NCBI GenBank assembly: GCA_963558965.1
Contig: CAUWIT010000002.1
Location: 1-64,000 of the forward strand
Direction of reading: 5' to 3'
Length of the DNA stretch: 64,000 nt
Source: Gallibacter sp963558965
GTDB taxonomy: Bacteria; Bacillota; Clostridia; Peptostreptococcales; Anaerovoracaceae
Positions 1-8,197 of this stretch are shown piece by piece. The notes beneath the pieces were generated by a model. The model saw only the letters and a program-made list of their open reading frames with translations. It was not told the DNA's origin and ran no database searches. Both the position numbers and the translations under genes were made by a program. The number at the start of each line of letters is the position of its first letter. The first letter of the stretch is position 1.

Positions 1-55
1 CCACAGAAGGCTCATATTCTTTACTAATTTACAGACTTTTTTTCACAGTCTCACC

Positions 56-92
56 AAAAACGAGATTGCCATTTTTTACAATCTCGTTTTTT
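56..92. terminator. Bidirectional intrinsic terminator
   Basis: A 13-bp inverted repeat (AAAAACGAGATTG and its complement) with a 10-nt loop has A and T runs on both sides, so it can stop transcription from either direction. On the minus strand it lies just past the rsgI-like stop codon and closes the sigI-rsgI transcript. Confidence 0.85.
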
Positions 93-130
93 ATTTTTAG
101 CTTTTTAAATTCGTATGAGTCTAATCAAGT

Positions 131-1129
131 TTAGTCGTCTTCATCTTCCGCTTCGTCATTTTCGGCTTCATCATCTTCGTTATCCGCTTCTTGCTTATCT
201 TTATCTTTATCTTTTATTTCTTCATCGTCATCTTGATCTTCTTTGTCTGAACTAATCTTATCTTTAGAATCATCATCATCGTCTACATCTTCTTTTTTAT
301 TTCCATAATAGTTTTTCTTTTTTTCGTATTTATCATCATCGTCACTATCATCGTCTAAATCATCATCGTCATTTAATTCAGTTGCCTTATATTTAGATAG
401 TGCTGCTTTTTTCTTAGCAGAAATCCTATTACCATATTTCTTTATAAATTTATCCAATTCTTCTGGTGAAACTTCATCATAAATTTCATCTATTTCATCA
501 TTATCAATAGCTTTTTCAATTAGATAAATACCTAAAGATTTTTTAGCCTTTTCAGCTTTCTCTATATCATCTTTATCACCTTTTAGATAGATAGAATCAC
601 AGTCCTCTAACATCTCTTCAATTTCATCTTCTAATTCACTGTCTTTTTGACTATTTTTCATAGATGCACTAGCCACCAACAAAGCCCCATCCTTAGAATC
701 AAATGACTTTAGATTATCTGACGCATCAAATAGATTCATACCTTCTAGCTTATCTAATTCATCTTCTGTAAGTGTATCATCATATGACTTCGCATCTATA
801 ATTTCATTGTTTTTATTTAATTTAAGCTCTACACTCTTTTCTCCATCAAATGATACTATCGCACACGCTTTATCTGCAAATTGAGGAATAGTCATTACCA
901 ATGCAAACACTGCTACAGCTGCCACAACAGCCGTTAACTTTTGAACTGTGCTCCTCTTTATCTTATATACCTTTTTGCTATTTTCTGTATATAGATCATC
1001 TTCAACAACATATATTGTATCACCCTCTTTAATATTAGGTTTTTTTATAATTCTAACTACACTTCCATCTTCTCTCATAGCTAGGCAATATTTATCTTTT
1101 ATCTCTAACACTAACACTTTCCAAAACAT
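131..1129 (-). CDS. rsgI: RsgI-like transmembrane anti-sigma factor with acidic tail
   Basis: Predicted 332-aa membrane anti-sigma factor partnering the SigI-type sigma factor encoded directly upstream. Residues 1-55 (MFWKVLVLEIKDKY...) resemble the cytoplasmic RsgI N-terminal domain. One membrane segment lies at about residues 64-85. It is followed by a short extracellular module beginning AIVSFDGEKSVELKLN. From about residue 255 to the end the protein is a low-complexity run of D, E, K and N instead of a carbohydrate-binding module. The start was placed at the ATG preceded by GGAGG with a 6-nt spacer; a longer reading frame would overlap the sigI end. The DINPSIE-like segment in which RsgI proteins are cleaved reads DGEKSVE here, so the Asn-Pro pair is missing. 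The family is recognised from architecture and partner; the signal sensed is unknown. Confidence 0.8.
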   Translation of the reverse strand: MFWKVLVLEIKDKYCLAMREDGSVVRIIKKPNIKEGDTIYVVEDDLYTENSKKVYKIKRSTVQKLTAVVAAVAVFALVMTIPQFADKACAIVSFDGEKSVELKLNKNNEIIDAKSYDDTLTEDELDKLEGMNLFDASDNLKSFDSKDGALLVASASMKNSQKDSELEDEIEEMLEDCDSIYLKGDKDDIEKAEKAKKSLGIYLIEKAIDNDEIDEIYDEVSPEELDKFIKKYGNRISAKKKAALSKYKATELNDDDDLDDDSDDDDKYEKKKNYYGNKKEDVDDDDDSKDKISSDKEDQDDDEEIKDKDKDKQEADNEDDEAENDEAEDEDD

Positions 1130-1130
1130 T

Positions 1131-1787
1131 TTATACCTCCGCCTTTGCAATCCATTTATATAGCACTGGATAACGTTTAACAAATATAATCATAGCTGCT
1201 AATATAAAGTTTTTACTCACTTTTACAATTTTTTCAGTAACTTTTGATATTGTAGCAACCAACTTTATAGGTAATTTTTTCTTTTTATATGTCAGCTTTA
1301 CAGCATTATCATCTTCACTGACAACCTCTGCAATACCTAGTGCTCTTTCTTTAGTATCTCTATGTTTTGGAGCAGTATCTGCCAAAATTTCCAAATTAAG
1401 ACCAAAATACGCTAGTTGTTTTTTATATTCATCAATTTCACTAATAAAAACATCATCTGCTTCTTTATTAGTTATATCCTCAAACTCAATCCCTTGTTCA
1501 CTTAAAACCTCAAGAGAAGCATTTTGGGGCATCTTGTTTATCTTTGTAAAATAAGTCTTAAGTCTACTTTCTATTACCAGTCTAGCAAAACTTAAAAACG
1601 CCCCTCTATTTTCATTAAACTTATCAACTGCTTCTGCAAAAGCCTCAAGTGCTATACTAAATTCTTCGTCATTTTCAGTAGAAACATATCGCCCAGTCAT
1701 ATTGCTAACAGTTTTAATTATAAATGCCATATTGTCCTTAACTAAATTGTTTAAATTAGCTATATAAATTTCATCCGCAGAACTCAT
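1131..1787 (-). CDS. sigI: RNA polymerase sigma factor, SigI family
   Basis: A 218-aa sigma factor of the SigI type. Region 2 is visible at residues 20-90 (AFIIKTVSNMTGRYV ... FLSFARLVIESRLKTYF). The C-terminal half carries the divergent SigI-C region with RDTKERALGIA and the typical ending KRYPVLYKWI. SigI factors act in heat or cell-envelope stress in Bacillus and in polysaccharide sensing in cellulolytic clostridia. Its stop codon lies one base from the rsgI-like start, so the two are almost certainly co-transcribed and translationally coupled. The regulated genes cannot be told from this window. Confidence 0.85.
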   Translation of the reverse strand: MSSADEIYIANLNNLVKDNMAFIIKTVSNMTGRYVSTENDEEFSIALEAFAEAVDKFNENRGAFLSFARLVIESRLKTYFTKINKMPQNASLEVLSEQGIEFEDITNKEADDVFISEIDEYKKQLAYFGLNLEILADTAPKHRDTKERALGIAEVVSEDDNAVKLTYKKKKLPIKLVATISKVTEKIVKVSKNFILAAMIIFVKRYPVLYKWIAKAEV

Positions 1788-1848
1788 CCTTACCTCCCCT
1801 ACTTTTATAAACTATACAATACCTATATCGTATAACACTTTAGTTAAC

Positions 1849-2514
1849 TTATGCAACTGTTGGAGATAGTAAATTTACTGCATCAATACCACCGATTTTA
1901 AAAATATCATCTATTACTCTATTGCTATCCCAATCAGAAATGCGAACTTCGTACACAAGCTCAAATGAATCACTTAATATATTTTTCGCTTTGACTTTAC
2001 TATTTCCTATTGCCTCCACTACAGATTGAATTTTATCTAAATCAGATACACTACCTCTAACTACTAAAAGCTTGTCATCCATAGCATCATCATCCTTTTT
2101 AGTTATAATCATCAACGCTCCCAAAATTACGCTACCAAGTAAACCAGCTATAAAGCTCATAGTAGCCGCTGTAAGTCCAATAGCCATAGCCCATATTATA
2201 AATCCAATATCTCTAGGATCCCTAATGTTTGTACGAAAACGCACTATGGATAAAGAACCTAACATTCCCAATGAAAGAGCCAAATTAGATTGGATAAGAT
2301 CCATCAAAATAGTTGATACAAAGGCCATAATAACTAATGTCACTGCAAATTTTGGCTGATAGCTGTTACGAGAATGAGCTATCTTATATGTCATAAACAG
2401 TAGCAATGCTAAAAATGCTGCGAACCCAAGTGTCTTTAACAATGTAATAGTTGTCATTTCTGTTCCTACTGAACCCATTAACCTAGTCATCTTATCATTA
2501 AAATTAGCTGTCAC
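1849..2514 (-). CDS. DUF4956 membrane protein (copy 2 of pair)
   Basis: A 221-aa protein with three to four membrane segments in residues 25-150 and a soluble C-terminal domain (about 150-221) with an ACT-like pattern (LLVVRGSVSDLDKIQSVVEAIG). The stretch GMLGSLSIVRFRTNIRDPRDIGF between the membrane segments is the characteristic DUF4956 core. It follows a second DUF4956 gene and a VTC-domain gene on the same strand, with gaps of 17 and 21 bases, so the three form one operon. No enzymatic function is established for DUF4956. The constant partnership with VTC suggests a role in membrane-associated polyphosphate synthesis or export. Confidence 0.8.
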   Translation of the reverse strand: MTANFNDKMTRLMGSVGTEMTTITLLKTLGFAAFLALLLFMTYKIAHSRNSYQPKFAVTLVIMAFVSTILMDLIQSNLALSLGMLGSLSIVRFRTNIRDPRDIGFIIWAMAIGLTAATMSFIAGLLGSVILGALMIITKKDDDAMDDKLLVVRGSVSDLDKIQSVVEAIGNSKVKAKNILSDSFELVYEVRISDWDSNRVIDDIFKIGGIDAVNLLSPTVA

Positions 2515-2531
2515 TTTATTTACCTCCCCTT

Positions 2532-3194
2532 TTAAGCTGCTTTAGTTTCTGGTGCCAAAACATTTACACCATGTAGTCCCTGTATTGTCTCTAACTTGTT
2601 TATTAGAGTGTCTTCCATATTTTTATCTCCGTTTATTTCATAAACTAATTCAAAAGTATTTTCAAATATATTTTTTGATTGAACAGTTATACCTCTCATA
2701 TTGTTAAATATATTTTGCACATTTGATAAAATTGCTCTTTCTCCTCTAATAACTAATGTTGTAGTCTTTTTATTTTGAAGTACTCTGCACAATACTATTA
2801 AAATCATGCTCATACTAGCTGTTGCGATTATACCTGGTAAAAAAGCACCCATAGCAGATGTGATACCTATTGAAAGTGCCCAAAATACAAAACCTAAATC
2901 TCTTGGATCTTTTGTATTCATCCTTATTCTGCATATTGATAGTGAACCTAATGCACCTAGTGATAACAATGGATTATCCTGAATTAATAAAATTAAAACA
3001 TTTGATAAAAAAGCCATCATCATAAGATTTACATTAAATTTACTATTATATGATAAATCCGTTTGTATAATTCTGTAAGTAATTGCCATAATAGCTGACA
3101 TAGCTAGTGTAAATAACAAGCTACAAACTAACACTCCTCTTGTTGGTCCTATACCTGCAAGATTGTTTAAAAATACATCCATAATTTCTTTCAT
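2532..3194 (-). CDS. DUF4956 membrane protein (copy 1 of pair)
   Basis: A 220-aa paralogue of the downstream DUF4956 protein with the same layout: membrane segments over about residues 15-145 containing GALGSLSICRIRMNTKDPRDLGF, then a soluble C-terminal domain (LVIRGERAILSNVQNIFNNM...). The start was set at the ATG preceded by GAGGG with a 7-nt spacer; an in-frame ATG 18 bases upstream has no ribosome binding site. The two copies have diverged strongly outside the core, so they may form a heteromeric membrane complex rather than being redundant. Confidence 0.8.
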   Translation of the reverse strand: MKEIMDVFLNNLAGIGPTRGVLVCSLLFTLAMSAIMAITYRIIQTDLSYNSKFNVNLMMMAFLSNVLILLIQDNPLLSLGALGSLSICRIRMNTKDPRDLGFVFWALSIGITSAMGAFLPGIIATASMSMILIVLCRVLQNKKTTTLVIRGERAILSNVQNIFNNMRGITVQSKNIFENTFELVYEINGDKNMEDTLINKLETIQGLHGVNVLAPETKAA

Positions 3195-3215
3195 AATGTT
3201 CCCTCTTTTCATTCA

Positions 3216-3929
3216 TTAATAATAATACTGTTTTAATACGCTTCTTGAAGTTCCAAACTTGCTTGGTGGTTTTCTAGTTAAATCACATTGTCTTAATATA
3301 TCTTGAATTTGCTTAAACAAATATCTATCGTACTTGATTTCAAGTATTGTATCTTCCTTTGGCATTGCTGATTTAAAATTGAGATTATGTGAAAACAAAT
3401 CGTAACAAAAATCACAATATCTTAAATTGTTATCCAAAGTAACTCTCGTATTAAAATTTTCATGAGTATAAGCTCTTCTATCGTACTCAACTAGAGATAC
3501 TGGTCTATAACATCTGCTAGACATTAAGTCGTATGCATATCTTGCTATGCTGTTTTCGTAATTCAACAAAGGTAAGTAATCTCCTTTTAAAATTTTTTGA
3601 GCATCTTCCCTTGAAATTACCAAGCTTTCTTTTAGTTCTCTTCCATATGATTTCCTTTTGATTTCAAATTTTGCAGTTTCATCATCTGGATTATATACTC
3701 TCATACGTATTCTTTTTTTATCAGGTAGACCTGCCTTTTTTTCAATGTAATCGTCATTGAAATAGCTATCAAAGTATACACTTCTAACTCTATATCCGTT
3801 ATATCCACCATAAGCATCTGGCACTAATATTTTATTCATAGCATCTAAAACAAATATTCTATCTTCTAGATTTATTAGATATTTAACTTCTCTTCTTGCA
3901 ACTGATAACAAGTTTAATTCATTGCCCAT
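3216..3929 (-). CDS. VTC-domain protein (polyphosphate polymerase-like)
   Basis: A 237-aa soluble protein of the VTC (triphosphate-tunnel) family. The tunnel-lining pattern is visible in order: REVKYLINLED, RVRSVYFDS, KRIRMRVY, FEIKRKSYG, VEYDRRAY, TRVTLD, ILEIKYD and a final KPPSKFGTSRSVL. In yeast Vtc4 this domain polymerises polyphosphate from ATP at the membrane. Bacterial members usually sit beside DUF4956 proteins and sometimes CotH kinases. Here two DUF4956 genes follow with no CotH nearby, which supports a membrane-coupled polyphosphate module. Polymerase activity itself is inferred, not shown. Confidence 0.82.
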   Translation of the reverse strand: MGNELNLLSVARREVKYLINLEDRIFVLDAMNKILVPDAYGGYNGYRVRSVYFDSYFNDDYIEKKAGLPDKKRIRMRVYNPDDETAKFEIKRKSYGRELKESLVISREDAQKILKGDYLPLLNYENSIARYAYDLMSSRCYRPVSLVEYDRRAYTHENFNTRVTLDNNLRYCDFCYDLFSHNLNFKSAMPKEDTILEIKYDRYLFKQIQDILRQCDLTRKPPSKFGTSRSVLKQYYY

Positions 3930-4018
3930 CTTAACCTACTCCTCTCTTCCTTTCACCACATAATACTGATAGGATTGAAAATTTAGGTACCTTTTTTCAA
4001 AATTTAATAAAAAAAAAT

Positions 4019-4063
4019 AGGATTGCCATACTGACGACTAACAATCGTCAGTACAACAATCCT
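4019..4063 (-). terminator. Intrinsic terminator of the 4082-4486 gene
   Basis: On the minus strand AGGATTG, a 3-nt internal loop and TACTGACGA pair with their complements across a 7-nt loop, giving a 16-bp interrupted stem. A run of nine T follows. It stops transcription leaving the small membrane-protein gene and isolates it from the VTC operon. Confidence 0.85.
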
Positions 4064-4081
4064 TATTTGCCACTGTAATTA

Positions 4082-4486
4082 TTAATTATATTTTTGATAA
4101 ATACTATATAACTGCCCAATTTGATCATCTGACAGTTTTTCCTTAGCATATTCCTTTAAACCTGATAAATCATTGTTGCTAACGTATTCTGTTACAGCTG
4201 GAACATCAGAAATACCCAATGAATCTCCAACTATTTCTTGCACTTTTGCTTTATCTTCTTCAGATATGCTGTCTAAAATCTTTTGCACTTTTTCACTTGT
4301 CACGCTAGAACCGCTGTTTTCTAGCATTTGTTCTACAATTTTTTCAGAAACCTTGTCTACTGCTTTTTCTTTGACTTTATCATAAATTAAAAACTTGCCA
4401 GCAACGCCTAAAATTACCAAAATTACAAGAACTATAATAAGCACTTTTGCCATTCCTGAGCCTTTTTTCTCTTTTACTCTTGCCAT
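4082..4486 (-). CDS. Small membrane-anchored protein of unknown function
   Basis: A 134-aa protein with a basic N-terminus (MARVKEKKGSG), one hydrophobic segment at about residues 13-34 (AKVLIIVLVILVILGVAGKFLI) and a hydrophilic, helix-rich remainder. Because the N-terminus is positively charged, the C-terminal part should lie outside the cell. I recognise no family. It has its own ribosome binding site and a strong terminator, and it follows the ornithine-cyclodeaminase-like gene on the same strand after 58 bases. Confidence 0.55.
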   Translation of the reverse strand: MARVKEKKGSGMAKVLIIVLVILVILGVAGKFLIYDKVKEKAVDKVSEKIVEQMLENSGSSVTSEKVQKILDSISEEDKAKVQEIVGDSLGISDVPAVTEYVSNNDLSGLKEYAKEKLSDDQIGQLYSIYQKYN

Positions 4487-4544
4487 AATATACTCTCCTT
4501 TCGCGTTGATTTATTATATCACAGATAAGAGTAAAAAATCTCGA

Positions 4545-5636
4545 CTAAATTCCTAACCCTTTTGTCACATTCATCAAAAAGTCTTGAACATTTGTTACTA
4601 TGCCTTTTGCCGCTAAACTTCCTCTATCTCCTAACTTGTTTGCAGCAAATTCGGAAGTGTCAACCATGTAAAAATAAAGTGGTCTAATTGTTCCATCAGA
4701 TAAAACTCTATACATCGGTGTCATATTTCCTGTAGCAATAGTATGAAGCACAGTTGCCATACCGATTACAGTAGTCGCTTTACGAACATGAGAACGAATT
4801 GTGTCCTGACCTCTATATGTGTGCTCTAACACTTCTGGCAAAGGGCCATCATCACGAATTGAGCCGTTTAAAACAAAAGGCACATCATTTCTTACACACG
4901 CACTTATAATCCCGCTGTCTATATTTTCCTCTTCAACGAATTTTTTTATGGAGCCATATGTATTTATAGCATTGATTGTGTCAATATGATTGTAATGTCC
5001 ATCAACATGAGGTTGCTGTGTATAAATATCTGTACCTAAAGCAGTTCCCTTGTATCCACCTTCAAGATCGTGAGTTGCAAGAGCATTACCTGCCAATAGG
5101 GCATTTACATATCCGTTTTCTACTAGCTTTGCCATATTTTCTCTTGCCTGTGCGTCAAATGAACATGCTGGCCCAAGCACCCAAACAACATAGCCATTGT
5201 TTTCTTTTTCGTGTTTCAAAAGATCAACAAGCTGTTTGTAATCATAGCTAAATCCTGTTTCTCTGCTTCTGCTTTGGCGGAATGCAAATGTCGCGGCTTT
5301 TGCTTCTTCGCCTTTTTCAAAGCATTGATCGTGTACATAGATTCCTTCCTCACAATTTTCTGTTCTACCTACAACTACCAAATCTCCTTTTTTTAGATTT
5401 CTAAATTCTTTTACTAAAATTTTGCCTTTTTCATATACTGGCAAACAGTCCATACGGCTATCTTCAGCAAGTAACCACTGGCCATTTATTTTAAAATATT
5501 CTGGATATATTGATGTTGCATGAAAATTTTTCGGCGCTGCCTTATGCACTGGTGCTTCCATAAGCACTGCATCTGGGGCATTGACAAACTTTGCTTCCGT
5601 AAAATCTGGTTCTATATATTTTGGTATTTTAAACAT
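4545..5636 (-). CDS. Ornithine cyclodeaminase-like protein (TIGR00300 / LOR-SDH conserved domain)
   Basis: A 363-aa protein matching the archaeal-type ornithine cyclodeaminase domain also found at the C-terminus of cyanobacterial ArgZ/AgrE. Diagnostic stretches are LVENGYVNALLAGNALATHD (about 170-190), NAINTYGSIKKF, VPFVLNGSIRDDGPLPEV (about 255-272), and an end reading KLGDRGSLAAKGIVTNVQDF. These enzymes use NAD and convert ornithine to proline plus ammonia. The N-terminal third (KYIEPDFTEAKFVNAPDAVL) lacks the ArgZ arginine-dihydrolase domain. No arginine or proline genes are adjacent, so the substrate is inferred from family only. It is transcribed alone or with the small downstream membrane protein. 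Confidence 0.7.
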   Translation of the reverse strand: MFKIPKYIEPDFTEAKFVNAPDAVLMEAPVHKAAPKNFHATSIYPEYFKINGQWLLAEDSRMDCLPVYEKGKILVKEFRNLKKGDLVVVGRTENCEEGIYVHDQCFEKGEEAKAATFAFRQSRSRETGFSYDYKQLVDLLKHEKENNGYVVWVLGPACSFDAQARENMAKLVENGYVNALLAGNALATHDLEGGYKGTALGTDIYTQQPHVDGHYNHIDTINAINTYGSIKKFVEEENIDSGIISACVRNDVPFVLNGSIRDDGPLPEVLEHTYRGQDTIRSHVRKATTVIGMATVLHTIATGNMTPMYRVLSDGTIRPLYFYMVDTSEFAANKLGDRGSLAAKGIVTNVQDFLMNVTKGLGI

Positions 5637-5740
5637 ACTACTCTTCTCCTTAAAAAAATATACCCTTTATTATAACACAATATTTGGAAATTGTTTATAA
5701 CTTGGGTATATCTTTATTTACTATATATGGAATTTCAGTA

Positions 5741-6085
5741 TTATTTCTTTAAGATTAAAGCAATTATTCTTAAGTTAACATCCCCATCATTAACTAAGCC
5801 GTGGCTTTGTCCTTCATCACAAAAAGTAACATCGCCAGCTTTAACTTTAATTATTTCTCCATTGTCATTGTATGTACCTTCACCTTCAACTATGTAGTAA
5901 GTTTCAGTATCACCGATATGAGCATGGTATCCTACTTCGCAACCTGGTTCAAGTACAATATCTGCAAACATCTTACAATGTTCACCACACTGCTCGTCAT
6001 TTATAAGTACATCTTTTAAAATATGTCCTGCTCCACCTTGAGCTCCTGCAACTTTAAGAACCTCTCTTGATGATTTAACACTCAT
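5741..6085 (-). CDS. Cupin-domain protein
   Basis: A 114-aa single-domain cupin. Metal-binding motif 1 is seen as GYHAHIGDTETYYIVEGEG and motif 2 as GDVTFCDEGQSHGLVN, giving two His and one Glu in motif 1 and a His in motif 2. The start was placed at the ATG behind AGGAG; an upstream in-frame start would overlap the neighbouring thioesterase. The substrate is unknown; the fold serves sugar isomerases, dioxygenases and small-molecule sensors. It follows the thioesterase gene by 35 bases on the same strand. Confidence 0.75.
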   Translation of the reverse strand: MSVKSSREVLKVAGAQGGAGHILKDVLINDEQCGEHCKMFADIVLEPGCEVGYHAHIGDTETYYIVEGEGTYNDNGEIIKVKAGDVTFCDEGQSHGLVNDGDVNLRIIALILKK

Positions 6086-6120
6086 TTTTAAATCTCCTTT
6101 ATTCATTAGAATTATACTTG

Positions 6121-6567
6121 CTACAATGGCATCCAAGTACCTGAGCTAGTTGCAATCAGTTTGCCATTTGATATATCGTACATTTCGCCTCTCATCCTAA
6201 TGGCTCTCCTGCCAGCTTTAACTATGTAATTTTTCACCTCAACCTCAGCGCCTAAAGGTAAAGTGCGGATAAATGAAACTGTAAAATCTACTGTTGTAGA
6301 CTCGTTTTTGCCAGCTATAAAATTAGCCACTGTGCCCATACTTGTATCAAACATCCCAGCTATTACGCCGCCGTGAATTTCATTTCTTTCATTTACCTGC
6401 CAAGATTGAGTTTTAAAACCGTAAATCACACATTGCTCATCGAAGTCAGCACTTTTAAACCAACCTTTCATATGGGCATCAAAACCACTTCCTAAATTTA
6501 AATAATGATCAGAAGTCGCTTTAACTTGCTTATCCCAAAGGTCTTTGTTAACTAAATATTCTTTCAT
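6121..6567 (-). CDS. PaaI-type hotdog thioesterase
   Basis: A 148-aa hotdog-fold protein. The central helix motif HGGVIAGMFDTSMG (about residues 66-79) is that of the PaaI acyl-CoA thioesterase group, followed by TTVDFTVSFIRTLPLGAEVEV, the typical second strand. It would hydrolyse a small aromatic or short-chain acyl-CoA. It lies 20 bases downstream of the GntR regulator and upstream of the cupin gene on the same strand, so the three may form one unit. The substrate is not predictable. Confidence 0.75.
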   Translation of the reverse strand: MKEYLVNKDLWDKQVKATSDHYLNLGSGFDAHMKGWFKSADFDEQCVIYGFKTQSWQVNERNEIHGGVIAGMFDTSMGTVANFIAGKNESTTVDFTVSFIRTLPLGAEVEVKNYIVKAGRRAIRMRGEMYDISNGKLIATSSGTWMPL

Positions 6568-6587
6568 ATCTTTTTTCCTTACTAATA

Positions 6588-7301
6588 CTATTTATTATAT
6601 TTTTCAATTTGATAACTTAAAATATCTGTTAAAACATAAGAAGTGTAGAATTCGCATACATTTTCAACATTGTCAAATAGCGCTCTTGAAATACCGTCAA
6701 TCTGTAGCATTGGTTTCTTTTCTTTGTTTTCCAATAGTTCATTGATTTCTTCATCTGCATTAGTTGCAACAATTGTCTGATGAACTCTTGTAAATGAAAT
6801 ATTGTAAAATGTCTTTAAGATTTCATATAGAGATTTATCGTTAAAATCAAAGAACTCAAGTTTATTGAACATCTTCACTGGTAGTTTTGAAATATTTACA
6901 CAGTAAGGTTCTCCATTTGCCATGTATAAGCATTTTAAAACGTAAACGCTTTCCCCAGGTTTGATTTCCAATTTTTCTGCTAGCTCTTCATCAGCTTCAA
7001 CTACTTCAAAAGAAATCTGCTTCTTTGAAGGCACCATACCTCTGTGCTTAATAGCTTCAGTAAAGCTATAAATATTTGAAAGTCCATCTTTAGCAATCTG
7101 ACAAACAAAACAGCCTTTGCCCTTAATTCTATACAAAACTCTATCTTTAACTAATTCATCAAGAGCTCTTCTTACTGTAATCCTACTTACATTGTATAAA
7201 TCGCACAAATCGCTTTCTGATGGGATAACTTGATTTGATTTCCACTCTTGATTTTCAATTTTCTGTAAAATATCCTTTTTTATTACTTCATACTTCGTCA
7301 T
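6588..7301 (-). CDS. GntR/HutC-family transcriptional regulator
   Basis: A 237-aa regulator. Residues 1-70 form the GntR winged helix (SESDLCDLYNVSRITVRRALDELV). Residues 85-235 form a UTRA effector domain, with PSKKQISFEVVEADEELAEKL and a C-terminal FYTSYVLTDILSYQIEKY. This HutC subgroup senses small sugars, sugar phosphates or amino-acid derivatives. It sits directly downstream of the ADP-ribosylglycohydrolase - PfkB - PnuC operon but has its own promoter, so it may control that operon, the thioesterase and cupin genes, or both. Confidence 0.85.
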   Translation of the reverse strand: MTKYEVIKKDILQKIENQEWKSNQVIPSESDLCDLYNVSRITVRRALDELVKDRVLYRIKGKGCFVCQIAKDGLSNIYSFTEAIKHRGMVPSKKQISFEVVEADEELAEKLEIKPGESVYVLKCLYMANGEPYCVNISKLPVKMFNKLEFFDFNDKSLYEILKTFYNISFTRVHQTIVATNADEEINELLENKEKKPMLQIDGISRALFDNVENVCEFYTSYVLTDILSYQIEKYNK

Positions 7302-7350
7302 AATACCAACTCCTTAAAGTTTCTATTTATATTACAATTTGATATGTATT

Positions 7351-7380
7351 ATTATATTACTAAACTATAGATAATTTCAA
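7351..7380 (-). promoter_or_regulatory. Promoter of the GntR gene
   Basis: On the minus strand a TTGAAA -35 box and a perfect TATAAT -10 box are separated by 18 bases, about 45 bases upstream of the GntR ribosome binding site. Confidence 0.65.
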
Positions 7381-7446
7381 TATCATTTTTTATAAATCCA
7401 CAAATTTTCTATATAATTTTTGTTGCTATTACAAAAAACATAAAAA

Positions 7447-7487
7447 AATCCGATATAACTTGTATTTTACATACTGTATATCGGATT
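7447..7487 (-). terminator. Terminator after pnuC
   Basis: On the minus strand AATCCGATATA and its exact complement form an 11-bp stem around a 19-nt loop, followed by seven T. It closes the ADP-ribosylglycohydrolase - PfkB - PnuC operon before the GntR promoter. Confidence 0.75.
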
Positions 7488-7498
7488 ATATTTATAAA

Positions 7499-8197
7499 TT
7501 AAGCAATTTCATGTTTTTCAACTTTTTTAGCTATTTTTCTCCAGTTCCAATAACCGTAAGATGAGTTACATAAATTGATAACTTTCATAATGATTATCAA
7601 AATCGCAGTTTTATCACCTGACATAAGTACCATAAACCACATCACAATTGATAACGCATTTACAATTACCCACATCAACCACTGCTCTGAGTAACGAAGT
7701 AAGTATAACATACTAGCAATTACTGAAACAACTGTAGTTAGCGAATCCATAAATGCGAAGTTTCCGCCCATCCACTGAAGCACTCTTGAATATGCAAAAA
7801 TCGCAAGTACAGTTACAGCAAGTGTTATCAATGCAAGTTTTGCTGTCATACGACGGAACTTAACTTCACCATCGCTAGCTGTGTTCTTCTTCCACAAGAA
7901 TATCGCTGTCGCACTAACTGGTATACTGTAAAATACATTGTACATAACCTCTCCATATAGCGGAATGGCAAGGCAGCTGTATGCATACATTGCGCTGTTT
8001 ATAATCGCAAAGTAAAGTCCTGCTACTTTTCCTTTAGCACCCAGTACCAAGTTTAAACTTGAAGTCAATGTCATAATTAATACGAAAAATGTTTCTTTAT
8101 TAATTATCCATGCTACAGTTTGCACAGTCAAAACAAATGCTAACCAAAGTTTTTCCTTAAAACTCCAATCACTAAAAAAATTTCTTACTCTTTCCAT
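7499..8197 (-). CDS. pnuC: PnuC-family nicotinamide riboside/vitamin transporter
   Basis: A 232-aa integral membrane protein with about seven hydrophobic segments. The C-terminal NSSYGYWNWRKI is the signature of the PnuC family, together with YLLRYSEQWLMWVIVNALSI. PnuC proteins carry nicotinamide riboside by facilitated diffusion, and uptake is driven by intracellular phosphorylation. Its start overlaps the end of the PfkB-kinase gene by 13 bases, so the two are translationally coupled and the kinase could be the trapping enzyme. A related vitamin such as riboflavin or thiamine cannot be ruled out, but neighbours point to NAD metabolism. Confidence 0.85.
   Translation of the reverse strand: MERVRNFFSDWSFKEKLWLAFVLTVQTVAWIINKETFFVLIMTLTSSLNLVLGAKGKVAGLYFAIINSAMYAYSCLAIPLYGEVMYNVFYSIPVSATAIFLWKKNTASDGEVKFRRMTAKLALITLAVTVLAIFAYSRVLQWMGGNFAFMDSLTTVVSVIASMLYLLRYSEQWLMWVIVNALSIVMWFMVLMSGDKTAILIIIMKVINLCNSSYGYWNWRKIAKKVEKHEIA

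Noticed and set aside
948..1163. Plus-strand reading frame over the rsgI-sigI junction
   Set aside because: It is the complement of low-complexity and conserved coding sequence, without a ribosome binding site or family resemblance. Other long antisense frames within gyrA, sbcC, dnaA, mnmE and pst were discarded for the same reason.
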